Positions 58,245-64,000 of a stretch of DNA of 64,000 bases are shown one piece after another (positions within the stretch are counted from its first letter, which is position 1; each line of letters opens with the position of its first letter). Location of the stretch: positions 2,976,001 to 3,040,000 of the forward strand of contig OZ244803.1 in assembly GCA_965220045.1 (NCBI GenBank), in the 5' to 3' direction. The notes below the pieces were generated by a model that saw only the letters and a list, made by a program, of their open reading frames with translations, did no database searches and was not told the DNA's origin. The translations under genes were made by a program, and so were the position numbers. This DNA comes from VXOZ01 sp965220045. GTDB lineage: Bacteria > Chloroflexota > UBA11872 > VXOZ01.

Positions 58245-59509
58245 TGTACAGACTGGGCTGATAGGTAACAGGTGTTCGGGTTGATAGGTTACACATTTTG
58301 ATCTCTGAGGTCTATGGATTTTATGCGTTGTATTGAGAAGTACACGTTCCAGACGCCGTCTGTTTGGGTGGGTCGCAGTGCGACCTGTTTGTGAGTGAAG
58401 GCTCTGCCAACACGGAGCTTCCTGCCCTGGAAGGAGATGCGGCCGGAGACATCGACGCTGCGCACCTGATCGTCGGGGCTGTATGCAAGGGCAGGCAGGG
58501 TCTCGGGGAAGGAGCGTGCACTGGGAGTGTACCGGCTGATGGGAGTGTCGAGGTTCAGGGAATGATGGGGGCGTTCCAGGTTGTAGAATTCACGCCAAGT
58601 GTCGAAGGCGCGTTGGCAGTGCTCCAGGTCGGTGAAGGTACGGCCCTGCAGCAATTCGCTCTTCAGCGAGCGGTGGAAGCGTTCGAGCTTGCCGAGGGTT
58701 TGGGGATGGTTGGGGCGGCTGTGGCGCACGTTGATGCCCAGGTGCATGAGCCAGACGGTGAAGGGCGTGTAGGGCTGTCCGGCGTTGTTGCCCCAGGGGG
58801 CGCCGTTATCCATGAGCATGGCCTGGGGCAGGCCGTAGCCGCGAAAGACTGTGGTGAGGCGGTCTTGCACCGTTGCTCCCTGCTGGTTGGCACAGGCTTG
58901 GAGAGCGAGGTTGAAGCGAGAATGATCGTCCAGGAGAGTGAGCGGATGGCAGCGGTCGTGCTGCATGGCGAAATGCCCTTTGAAGTCCAGCTGCCACAAC
59001 GCGTTGGGATCGGGATATTCAAAGCGCACCTGGGGCGTGTGCTTGGCGCTTTCCGTTTCATCAATGAGCCCAGAGCGCTTGAGTATGGCTTGGATCGTGC
59101 TCTTGGCCGGCACGTTGGTGACCCCTTGGTTCTGCAACATTCTGTGCAGCACATGGGCACCCTTGCCCGGATGCGCCAGCCGCAGCGCGATGATGCGGTC
59201 CTCCATCTCCCGGCTCGTGCGGTGCGGACACGTGTGCGTGCGGTGCGACCGGTCCTGCAGACCGTTGGCGCCACTCTCCGCGTACCGCCGCAGCGTCTTG
59301 TACCCTGTCTTGCGACTGATCCCCATGCGCCGACACAGCTCACTCATGTTCGCCCCGTCAGTCAGCGCCAGGGCGATAAACTCTTCCCGAGCAGACATAA
59401 GCGTTTCCACCTTCCACGGCATGGTCATCCTCCTGCTGCAAGATTCTCCATGCCTTTAGGTGTAACCCATCAGCCCGAACAAGTGTTACCCATCAACCCG
59501 GTCTATACA
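58245..59509. mobile_element. Complete IS481-family insertion sequence with 6-bp target duplication
   Basis: The 1265-bp element has imperfect terminal inverted repeats of about 50 bp (left TGTACAGACTGGGCTGATAG; right, reversed, TGTATAGACCGGGTTGATGG), each containing two GGGYTGATRGGT-type boxes, followed by TGTTCGGG and GGTTACAC. It is flanked by CTCCCC on both sides (58239-58244 and 59510-59515). The target was a REP hairpin of the CCCTCACCCCGGCCCTCTCC family. It carries one transposase. Confidence 0.92.
58289..59422 (-). CDS. IS481-family transposase (DDE)
   Basis: A 377-residue DDE transposase that cuts and rejoins the element ends. The N-terminus has a helix-turn-helix ('MSELCRRMGISRKTGYKTLRRYAESG', shown by the M-S-E-L-C and G-x-x-x-x-T-x-Y-K residues). 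The catalytic core has first D in 'LWQLDFKGHF', second D in 'MLMDNGAPWG' and E in 'GKLERFHRSLKSEL', followed by 'NLERPHHSL', the usual IS481 end. It reads complete and is probably active. AGGAGG is 6 bases before the ATG at 59422; the ATG at 59428 abuts it and is rejected. Confidence 0.95.
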   Translation of the reverse strand: MPWKVETLMSAREEFIALALTDGANMSELCRRMGISRKTGYKTLRRYAESGANGLQDRSHRTHTCPHRTSREMEDRIIALRLAHPGKGAHVLHRMLQNQGVTNVPAKSTIQAILKRSGLIDETESAKHTPQVRFEYPDPNALWQLDFKGHFAMQHDRCHPLTLLDDHSRFNLALQACANQQGATVQDRLTTVFRGYGLPQAMLMDNGAPWGNNAGQPYTPFTVWLMHLGINVRHSRPNHPQTLGKLERFHRSLKSELLQGRTFTDLEHCQRAFDTWREFYNLERPHHSLNLDTPISRYTPSARSFPETLPALAYSPDDQVRSVDVSGRISFQGRKLRVGRAFTHKQVALRPTQTDGVWNVYFSIQRIKSIDLRDQNV

Positions 59510-59757
59510 CTCCCCACGGAGAGGGGGCAGCGCGCGCAATGAGCCTACTGCCTACACTTTAATGCGACAATATTGGGGCTCGTCCCCTGCATCCCAGTGT
59601 CGAGGCACGGGGCAGGCTTGGCGCATGCTGGAATCACCGCCCCGGGCAGGGCTATGCGTATTGGCCATCACGGACTTCGTAGCTTCGGGGCATGCCGTGT
59701 AGGTGAAGCGCCATTTAGGTTGATCGCCTGGCGAGAAGGGGCGTGAAATCGCACGGC

Positions 59758-60168
59758 CTACCGCAAGAAGCGGAGAAAGCGCGCGGCGCGGGCGACTTTG
59801 CGACCGAGCTGAATGGAACGGTCGAAGTCTTCCTTGATGGTGGGGTCGTTTTCGTACTGTTCCTTCACGTCCTTGACGAGGGTGGAGCCGCCGGCCTTCA
59901 GCGCGCGAAAGAGCTTGGACCCCGCAACCGGTTTGGGTACGGGGAAGGGCTCCTTTTTCGCGCGTTTCACGTCGTACGCCGCCCGGTACGCGGGATTGGA
60001 GAGGACTTGATAGGCTTCTACCAATGCCCGCATTCTATCTGCGACAGCGGCGGCATCGCTTGCTTCCGCTTCCGTCTGGGCGGATTCGAGCGCGCTGCGA
60101 AACGCCGCCTCGATCTCCTCCGATTCGGCATCAACGGAGACGCCGAGGATATCGTAGTAACTCTGCAT
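59758..60168 (-). CDS. J-domain-like protein lacking the HPD motif
   Basis: A 136-residue protein starting 'MQSYYDILGVSVDAESEEIEAAFRSALESA', matching helix I-II of a J domain, and later 'RMRALVEAYQVLSNPAYRAAYDVKRA', matching helix III-IV. The H-P-D loop between them is missing; an acidic, Ala-rich segment ('QTEAEASDAAAVAD') replaces it. So it should not stimulate DnaK ATPase and is a J-like protein. The C-terminal half is basic and helical ('VKDVKEQYENDPTIKEDFDRSIQLGRKVARAARFLRFLR' in part). The ATG at 60168 is chosen because homology starts there; upstream codons are REP sequence. Confidence 0.75.
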   Translation of the reverse strand: MQSYYDILGVSVDAESEEIEAAFRSALESAQTEAEASDAAAVADRMRALVEAYQVLSNPAYRAAYDVKRAKKEPFPVPKPVAGSKLFRALKAGGSTLVKDVKEQYENDPTIKEDFDRSIQLGRKVARAARFLRFLR

Positions 60169-60239
60169 GACAGAATACTCGCTGCCTTTCGCCCAATCTT
60201 TGCGTCGCGGGCGTCCCCTGCCGTCGCCGGCGCAAGCGC

Positions 60240-60318
60240 TGCGGCTTGTCAATCCCGCGCACGCGGGAATCCAGCCGCTGTGCAGGGGCGCCTGGACTCC
60301 GGCCTCTGCCGGAGTGTT
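60240..60318. repeat. REP elements upstream of the J-like gene
   Basis: GTCAATCCCGCGCACGCGGG and GGACTCCGGCCTCTGCCGGA are palindromic; both are of the types seen at 31.6 and 41.4 kb. They sit just upstream of the J-like gene start. Confidence 0.6.
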
Positions 60319-60431
60319 GGACACAATCCCTCGACATTACCCCTCTTGCGTACGTCTCCATCATACGCCAAGCAGCGATTAAGGCAACCATCTACCCGGT
60401 TTCACACCGGTGAGCAAGAGCGCTAACGCAC

Positions 60432-61067
60432 TTACGGCGCGGCCTTATCTGCCACTGCCTTCTCGCCGGCACTTGGCGGCTTGCTCGATCGCGTCAACAA
60501 CCTGATCACAAAGAAGCCGCCTACAAGCAGGACCATAAAGACTATGAACAGGATGTCAAGATACTGATCGATGAAGTCCTTGATTGGTTCGCCAAAGAGC
60601 GCAATCAGCAGACCGACGGCAAAGAAGCGCGCGCCGCGGCCGACCAACGACGCCAGCATGAAGCGGCCGAAGTGCAGCCGGAACATGCCCGCCGTGACCG
60701 TGAACACTTTATAGGGAATCGGCGTGAGCGCTGCGATAAGAATGGCCCACACGTCGTACCGCTGGTATTTACCTTCAACGAACTGAATCTTCTCCTGCGC
60801 AAAGAGGCGGTCGACCACCGGGCGCCCGCCCCACATGCCGATCAAGTAGCCGATGCTCGCGCCCAGCAGCGACCCGGCCAGGCAGATGGCGGCAAACACC
60901 AGCGCAAAGCTCGGCTTGCCAACGCCCAACGCAATCAACAACGGGTCCGGCGGCACCGGAAAGATGATGGACTCCGCCGCCGACAAGACAAACAACGCCA
61001 AGCCGCCAAACGGCGATTCCGCCCAGGCCAATACCCAGTCTACGAGGTCATGCAGAAGGTCAAACAG
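60432..61067 (-). CDS. DedA/YqaA-family membrane protein
   Basis: About 211 residues of the SNARE-associated/DedA-like YqaA type, thought to act in lipid or small-molecule membrane transfer. It has 'LVDWVLAWAESPFGGLALFVLSAAESIIFPVPPDPLLIALGVG' (E-x-x-x-P-x-P-P/D motif), 'GSLLGASIGYLIGMWGGR' and 'AALTPIPYKVFTVTAGMFRLHFGRFMLASLVGRGARF' (the P-x-P-Y-K/T and G-R-G-x-R-F signatures). The family start would be near 61067, where there is only CTG, with AAAGGG 8 bases upstream. Standard choices are TTG at 61031 (would lose the first residues) or ATG at 61181 (overlaps the upstream gene by 97 bases). I use 61067, tentatively. Confidence 0.82.
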   Translation of the reverse strand: MFDLLHDLVDWVLAWAESPFGGLALFVLSAAESIIFPVPPDPLLIALGVGKPSFALVFAAICLAGSLLGASIGYLIGMWGGRPVVDRLFAQEKIQFVEGKYQRYDVWAILIAALTPIPYKVFTVTAGMFRLHFGRFMLASLVGRGARFFAVGLLIALFGEPIKDFIDQYLDILFIVFMVLLVGGFFVIRLLTRSSKPPSAGEKAVADKAAP

Positions 61068-61084
61068 AGTCTCTACCCTTTGTC

Positions 61085-61564
61085 TTAGATGAGGTGCTCG
61101 ATTTGAACGTCGCCCCAATGCCGCTTGAAGTACTCCGCCACCAAGCGGCGGTGGCAATGGTCCGGTTCGTGCTCGCTGCACAAGAGGCAGCTATTGTCCA
61201 TGGTGGCCTGGAACCTGCTACTGATGCGCCTCGCACCCGTGGGTCGAATGCCTTCAGTCAGGATGCGCCGCGTGTCCAGCAGCGTCAGGAAGTCTCTTTC
61301 GTAGGTTTCCCAGTCGATGCTGCCGTCGCGGTAGCCGTCCAGCAGCGCCTTGGTGGGGGCAAGGTCCGGCGCATGAATATACTTCATCCGGCAGATTTTC
61401 TGCAGAAGGTACGCGAGATTGTCCTCTCCACCTCTGGCAAAGCCGGCTAATTGCGAAGCATTGTTCAGCCGTACGTCCACCAAGCGTTGCGCACCCGATC
61501 CTCGTAGCAATTCGAAGAAATCAGAGGCCGACTTCTTGGTGAAGCCGATGGTGTATATTCTCAA
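61085..61564 (-). CDS. DUF488 protein A
   Basis: A 159-residue DUF488 protein, start 'RIYTIGFTKKSASDFFELLRGSGAQRLVDVRLN' (T-I-G-(H/F)-(S/T) and V-D-V-R motifs) and end 'CLLCSEHEPDHCHRRLVAEY' (C-S-E-x-x-P-x-x-C-H-R). These conserved Cys/His and Arg residues make the family look catalytic or nucleic-acid-binding, but no function is proven. The TTG start at 61564 follows GGAG and gives the family length; the frame is open far upstream without sense. It lies downstream of a second, different DUF488 gene and of a dual-OB-like gene, on one strand. It ends just before the DedA gene. Confidence 0.82.
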   Translation of the reverse strand: MRIYTIGFTKKSASDFFELLRGSGAQRLVDVRLNNASQLAGFARGGEDNLAYLLQKICRMKYIHAPDLAPTKALLDGYRDGSIDWETYERDFLTLLDTRRILTEGIRPTGARRISSRFQATMDNSCLLCSEHEPDHCHRRLVAEYFKRHWGDVQIEHLI

Positions 61565-61875
61565 TGCGCGTGCTCCAACTCGGTACTCATTAAGCAAGTG
61601 TAGGCGCTCCGGATTCCTCGTCCCCGCGCGGGGGCGCACTTTCGCCGTAACCACTATGACCTTGACCAGGCCGCACAAGGGCATGAAAGCCTGCCCCGAC
61701 CCGGCTGGGGGGGTGGTCGGCTTCCAGACCGTCATTCCCGCTTACGCTCGCCCCGTACATGCGCGGAATTCATCTTCTCTGCGCACATCCTGGATTTCTC
61801 GCTCCCGCGCGGGGGCGCGCTTTCGCCGCAATGACGGAGGTTGACGGTCTACTCCCATGGTGATGACGGCAAGTG

Positions 61876-62655
61876 TCAATGGGAGGAAGGTTCGCGCCAG
61901 CGGGCGCCCACGCGCTGCGACTGGCGTGTCACCGCGTCTTCTATCACCGCCTCCCGTGAGCGGAACAGATCGCCATTATGCGGCAATTTGAATGAATCGA
62001 GTAGCCGGTTCATCGCATCCCCATGCGTTTCCAAACTGCCGTCGGCGTGGATGTGCGCCACAGCTACGCCGCGCTTTGCCAGCGTTTGGCCGATCAACAG
62101 CGTGCGGTGGCAGTCCAACGGCTCTTTCTCGCTGCACATCAGGGCCAGGCGCTGCGCCGGGGGAGCAGCCGTTCGTCCTTCAACACGATCAGCAGCCATT
62201 CGTCCTTCAACACACTCAGTAGCCGTTCGTCCTTCAGCACCTTCAGCAGCCATTCGTCCTTCAACACCTTCAGCAGCCGTTCGTCCTTCAGCAGCCGTTC
62301 GTCCTGAGCTCGTCGAAGGATGAACGGCTGCTGCATCCAAGACGTACTCGAAACCTTCCTTAAACGCAGCAGTTGCCGCCAGCTTGTCATACATCACGCG
62401 CCCATCATCGTCGTAGAAGGCACGTTCCGCCGGTTGGCCGCCAAGCTCTTTGCCCAGAAAGGAGTAGCGAATGCCTGCTTCCTCCAAGAATTCTGCCAAG
62501 TGTTCCTTGTTGAAATGAGGTAGATAGCGGCTATACGGCGCCGAGCGCACGTCCACCACCACGTTCACGCCGTGCTGCCGCAGCAGCGCTGCGAATGTGT
62601 CGGGCGCGTGATTGGAATGTCCGATGGTGACCACCGGGCAGCTTTCTGCGCTCAC
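61876..62655 (-). CDS. DUF488 protein B with an in-frame tandem-repeat insert
   Basis: A 259-residue DUF488 protein: 'VVTIGHSNHAPDTFAALLRQHGVNVVVDVRSAPYSRYLPHFN' (T-I-G-H-S, V-D-V-R-S-x-P-x-S) and 'ALMCSEKEPLDCHRTLLIGQTLAKRGV' (C-S-E-K-x-P-x-D-C-H-R) are both intact. Between them, about residues 110-166, is a low-complexity insert of repeated 'AAEGVEGRM' units encoded by a 27-bp tandem DNA repeat. The usual length is about 180-200 residues. A GTG start at 62655 has GGAGA upstream. The insert shares sequence with a REP family and would form an exposed loop. The gene is preceded by a dual-OB-like gene. Confidence 0.85.
   Translation of the reverse strand: MSAESCPVVTIGHSNHAPDTFAALLRQHGVNVVVDVRSAPYSRYLPHFNKEHLAEFLEEAGIRYSFLGKELGGQPAERAFYDDDGRVMYDKLAATAAFKEGFEYVLDAAAVHPSTSSGRTAAEGRTAAEGVEGRMAAEGAEGRTATECVEGRMAADRVEGRTAAPPAQRLALMCSEKEPLDCHRTLLIGQTLAKRGVAVAHIHADGSLETHGDAMNRLLDSFKLPHNGDLFRSREAVIEDAVTRQSQRVGARWREPSSH
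62161..62330. repeat. REP-derived 27-bp tandem repeat inside the DUF488 gene
   Basis: The plus-strand unit is CCGTTCGTCCTTCAGCACC with TTCAGCAG (27 bp), repeated five to six times with small changes. The last copies at 62290-62325 merge into CGTTCGTCCTGAGCTCGTCG then AAGGATGAACGG, a REP hairpin. The repeat keeps the reading frame throughout. Confidence 0.8.
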
Positions 62656-62726
62656 GTTTCATTTCTCCACAACGTTCCGACATGGGGCGTGTGCTGCGCC
62701 GCCATGGGCTTGGACTCTTCCCTTTG

Positions 62727-63413
62727 CTAAAGCTCGATGATGGCCGCGACGAGCTTGTAGGCGTGCCCCTGGTACGGCTCACCTAAGCTCACGGTCAGGT
62801 AACAATCGCCCAGCGCGTAGGTGTCGTTCGGCCGGTTCAAGTAGGTTTCTTCATAGATGGGATCGGTGACCCAAAGCCGATACTCTTCTCCAGCATACCG
62901 GAATTGCGCTTTGATCCGCCGCCTGAAGTTCCCCTGTGCCACTCTCGGCGCGACTACGTCAAGTTCCAGCGCACCAACGCGAATGAGCCGCAACGAACTA
63001 GCCAGCGACAGGGCGCGTGCCACCGGCAAACAGTCATTGCGACCGTGTTGGGTGCTGAGACCGTTGAACCAAAGCGGTCCCGGTGGATCTGCAAGCCGCG
63101 CAAGTGCCTGCGCCTCGAGGCGGCGCACTTTTCGCCAGCGACGCTGCGGGTCCAGCAGCCAGTTTTCCTTTTGGTGGCCTCTCGGATGCGCTGTCAGCAC
63201 GGGCAGATCGATGACGTCAAGCAGACGCGGTTCGCTGCCGTCTTGGTACTGCCGCTCGCCTGCGCTCACCGCCTCGTCCGCGCGGTCGCTGACGGGTCGT
63301 ACCCAGCCGCCGAATCGACCGTCCGCCAGGGCCTCCTTGCCCGCAATGCAACGGTCGCCCACCTTGCGCGAGTTCGCAAGGCACACGATCCGCTTGATAT
63401 GGGCGTCAGCCAT
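62727..63413 (-). CDS. Dual-OB-like protein associated with DUF488
   Basis: A 228-residue protein beginning 'MADAHIKRIVCLANSRKVGDRCIAGKEAL', then 'FGGWVRPVSDRADEAVS', 'LLDVIDLPVLTAHPRGHQKENWLLD' and 'YLTVSLGEPYQGHAYKLVAAII'. I believe it belongs to the dual-OB (DuOB) domain family, whose members have the R-I-V-C-L-A-(N/K)-S-x-K and G-G-W-(V/I)-R-P-(V/I)-S motifs; this assignment is from memory and needs a profile search. The fold suggests nucleic-acid or nucleotide binding. The ATG at 63413 begins where conservation starts, and the open frame upstream to 63764 is Arg-rich and non-coding. It lies between the cupin gene and two DUF488 genes on one strand. Confidence 0.65.
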   Translation of the reverse strand: MADAHIKRIVCLANSRKVGDRCIAGKEALADGRFGGWVRPVSDRADEAVSAGERQYQDGSEPRLLDVIDLPVLTAHPRGHQKENWLLDPQRRWRKVRRLEAQALARLADPPGPLWFNGLSTQHGRNDCLPVARALSLASSLRLIRVGALELDVVAPRVAQGNFRRRIKAQFRYAGEEYRLWVTDPIYEETYLNRPNDTYALGDCYLTVSLGEPYQGHAYKLVAAIIEL

Positions 63414-63436
63414 GGTCGTTGCTTGTGCACCGCCGC

Positions 63437-63757
63437 CTAGTACGTGGGCGGTGCGTAGACGTTGAGCGTGCGCAGGGGTTCGTCGCCGGTGCAGCGCAGT
63501 TCGTGGGGATCGCCGGCGTCGATGATGAGGACGTCGCCGGGGGCGAGCGGGTCGGTCTGGTCGCGCACGGTAGCCTCGCCGTGACCGGAGACGACGTAGA
63601 CGACTTGATCGGATTCCGGATGGTCGCTGGCGTGCAGGCCGCCGGTCCTTTCGCCGGGTCCAAGAATCAAAACGCCAACCTGGCTCTGTGCCGTGCCGGC
63701 CACGATGCGAAACAACGATTCCTCGGCAAGCACGGGCGCGACGTTGAGCGGCTTCAT
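63437..63757 (-). CDS. Small cupin-domain protein
   Basis: A 106-residue single cupin: 'PGERTGGLHASDHPESDQVVYVVSGHGEATV' (motif 1, G-x5-H-x-H-like with variant spacing, then E-x-x-Y-V-x-x-G) and 'LAPGDVLIIDAGDPHELRCTGDEPLRTLNVYAPP' (motif 2, G-D-x-x-x-x-P-x-x-x-H/N). Metal ligands are H, H/D and H, so a metal site is likely but degenerate. It may bind or isomerise a small molecule. GGAGG lies 7 bases upstream of the ATG at 63757. The gene is 23 bases ahead of the dual-OB-like gene and may be its operon partner. The sequence from 63758 to the window end shows nothing else. Confidence 0.82.
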   Translation of the reverse strand: MKPLNVAPVLAEESLFRIVAGTAQSQVGVLILGPGERTGGLHASDHPESDQVVYVVSGHGEATVRDQTDPLAPGDVLIIDAGDPHELRCTGDEPLRTLNVYAPPTY

Positions 63758-64000
63758 ACTCCACCTCCGCGAGAGTGACAAAGTTTAAGTAGATCTTAGC
63801 GTACCTTGAACGGACGCGTGGAGCAGCAACGGCTTGGAAGGAGAGAATACACGCTTCCTCGTCGGTCGCTGCACGCTGGCTTCGATGGAAAGAGAACCGA
63901 TCGCGTGTCTACGAGCTGAGACTGCTCAGCGTTCCCTGCGCGTGGCACACCGAGAGGCGTGGTCACCAAAGATCTGTCCGGCGTCCGGCTTATGGGGAGT

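Noticed and set aside
58364..59542. A 392-residue frame on the plus strand across the IS
   Set aside because: It is antisense to the DDE transposase, whose catalytic residues and ribosome site are clear.
62161..62330. The 27-bp repeats as a CRISPR array
   Set aside because: Whole units repeat, there are no unique spacers, and they keep the DUF488 reading frame.
63414..63764. An N-terminal extension of the dual-OB-like protein to 345 residues
   Set aside because: The extension is Arg-rich, overlaps the cupin gene in another frame, and homology begins at 63413.

Overview
The window is GC-rich chromosomal DNA of a bacterium, most likely a Chloroflexota member of the environmental or sponge-associated kind. 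This is inferred from gene content only: twin thymidylate-kinase-like genes beside Ppx and CHAD, Tat-exported solute-binding lipoproteins, several Gfo/Idh/MocA oxidoreductases, a DUF6062-like protein, creatininase, RraA and DUF6807 proteins. No rRNA or phylogenetic marker settles the phylum. One tRNA is present (Thr, CGT), and I see no CRISPR array.

Layout. 1-5.8 kb: end of phoU, a small Cys phosphatase/arsenate reductase, then a minus-strand polyphosphate-flavoured operon (CHAD, Ppx/GppA, two P-loop kinases). 6-17.5 kb: PLP enzyme, a drug exporter with an enlarged loop, tRNA-Thr, EamA transporter, TraR/DksA zinc finger, two Gfo/Idh/MocA enzymes, AI-2E-type permease, ComEA. 17.5-22.8 kb: a lower-GC accessory block (ASCH protein; a frameshifted GNAT-PIN-C-terminal-domain protein; XRE-ImmA/IrrE protein) placed against the 3' end of tyrS, with a decayed second tyrS tail inside it. 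23-30 kb: two paralogous lipoproteins, each with four Cache-like repeats and a shared duplicated leader, then an NCS2 permease fused to an ATPase-like domain. 30-43 kb: catabolic and hypothetical genes, including a two-gene retropepsin module. 43-58 kb: purB, purC, three glycosyltransferases, a PLP enzyme, a SodC lipoprotein, an orphan ABC ATPase and an orphan Tat/lipoprotein binding protein. 58-59.5 kb: an intact IS481-family element with a 6-bp target duplication. 59.8-63.8 kb: J-like protein, DedA-like membrane protein, two DUF488 proteins, a dual-OB-like protein and a cupin, all on the minus strand.

Non-coding DNA is dense in repeats: a four-copy nested inverted-repeat element of about 260-270 bp, REP-like palindromes of several families, and tandem arrays of 16, 26, 37 and 123 bp. 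One REP-type sequence has expanded in frame inside a DUF488 gene, and another lies in the first codons of a glycosyltransferase.

The best candidates for something undescribed are the GNAT-PIN/ASCH module with its XRE-ImmA neighbour at tyrS, the tandem DUF488 plus dual-OB cluster, the quadruple-Cache lipoprotein pair, and four genes whose best-placed ribosome binding site points to a non-standard start codon (AUU, AUC or CUG). Where I moved a start, the entry says why.
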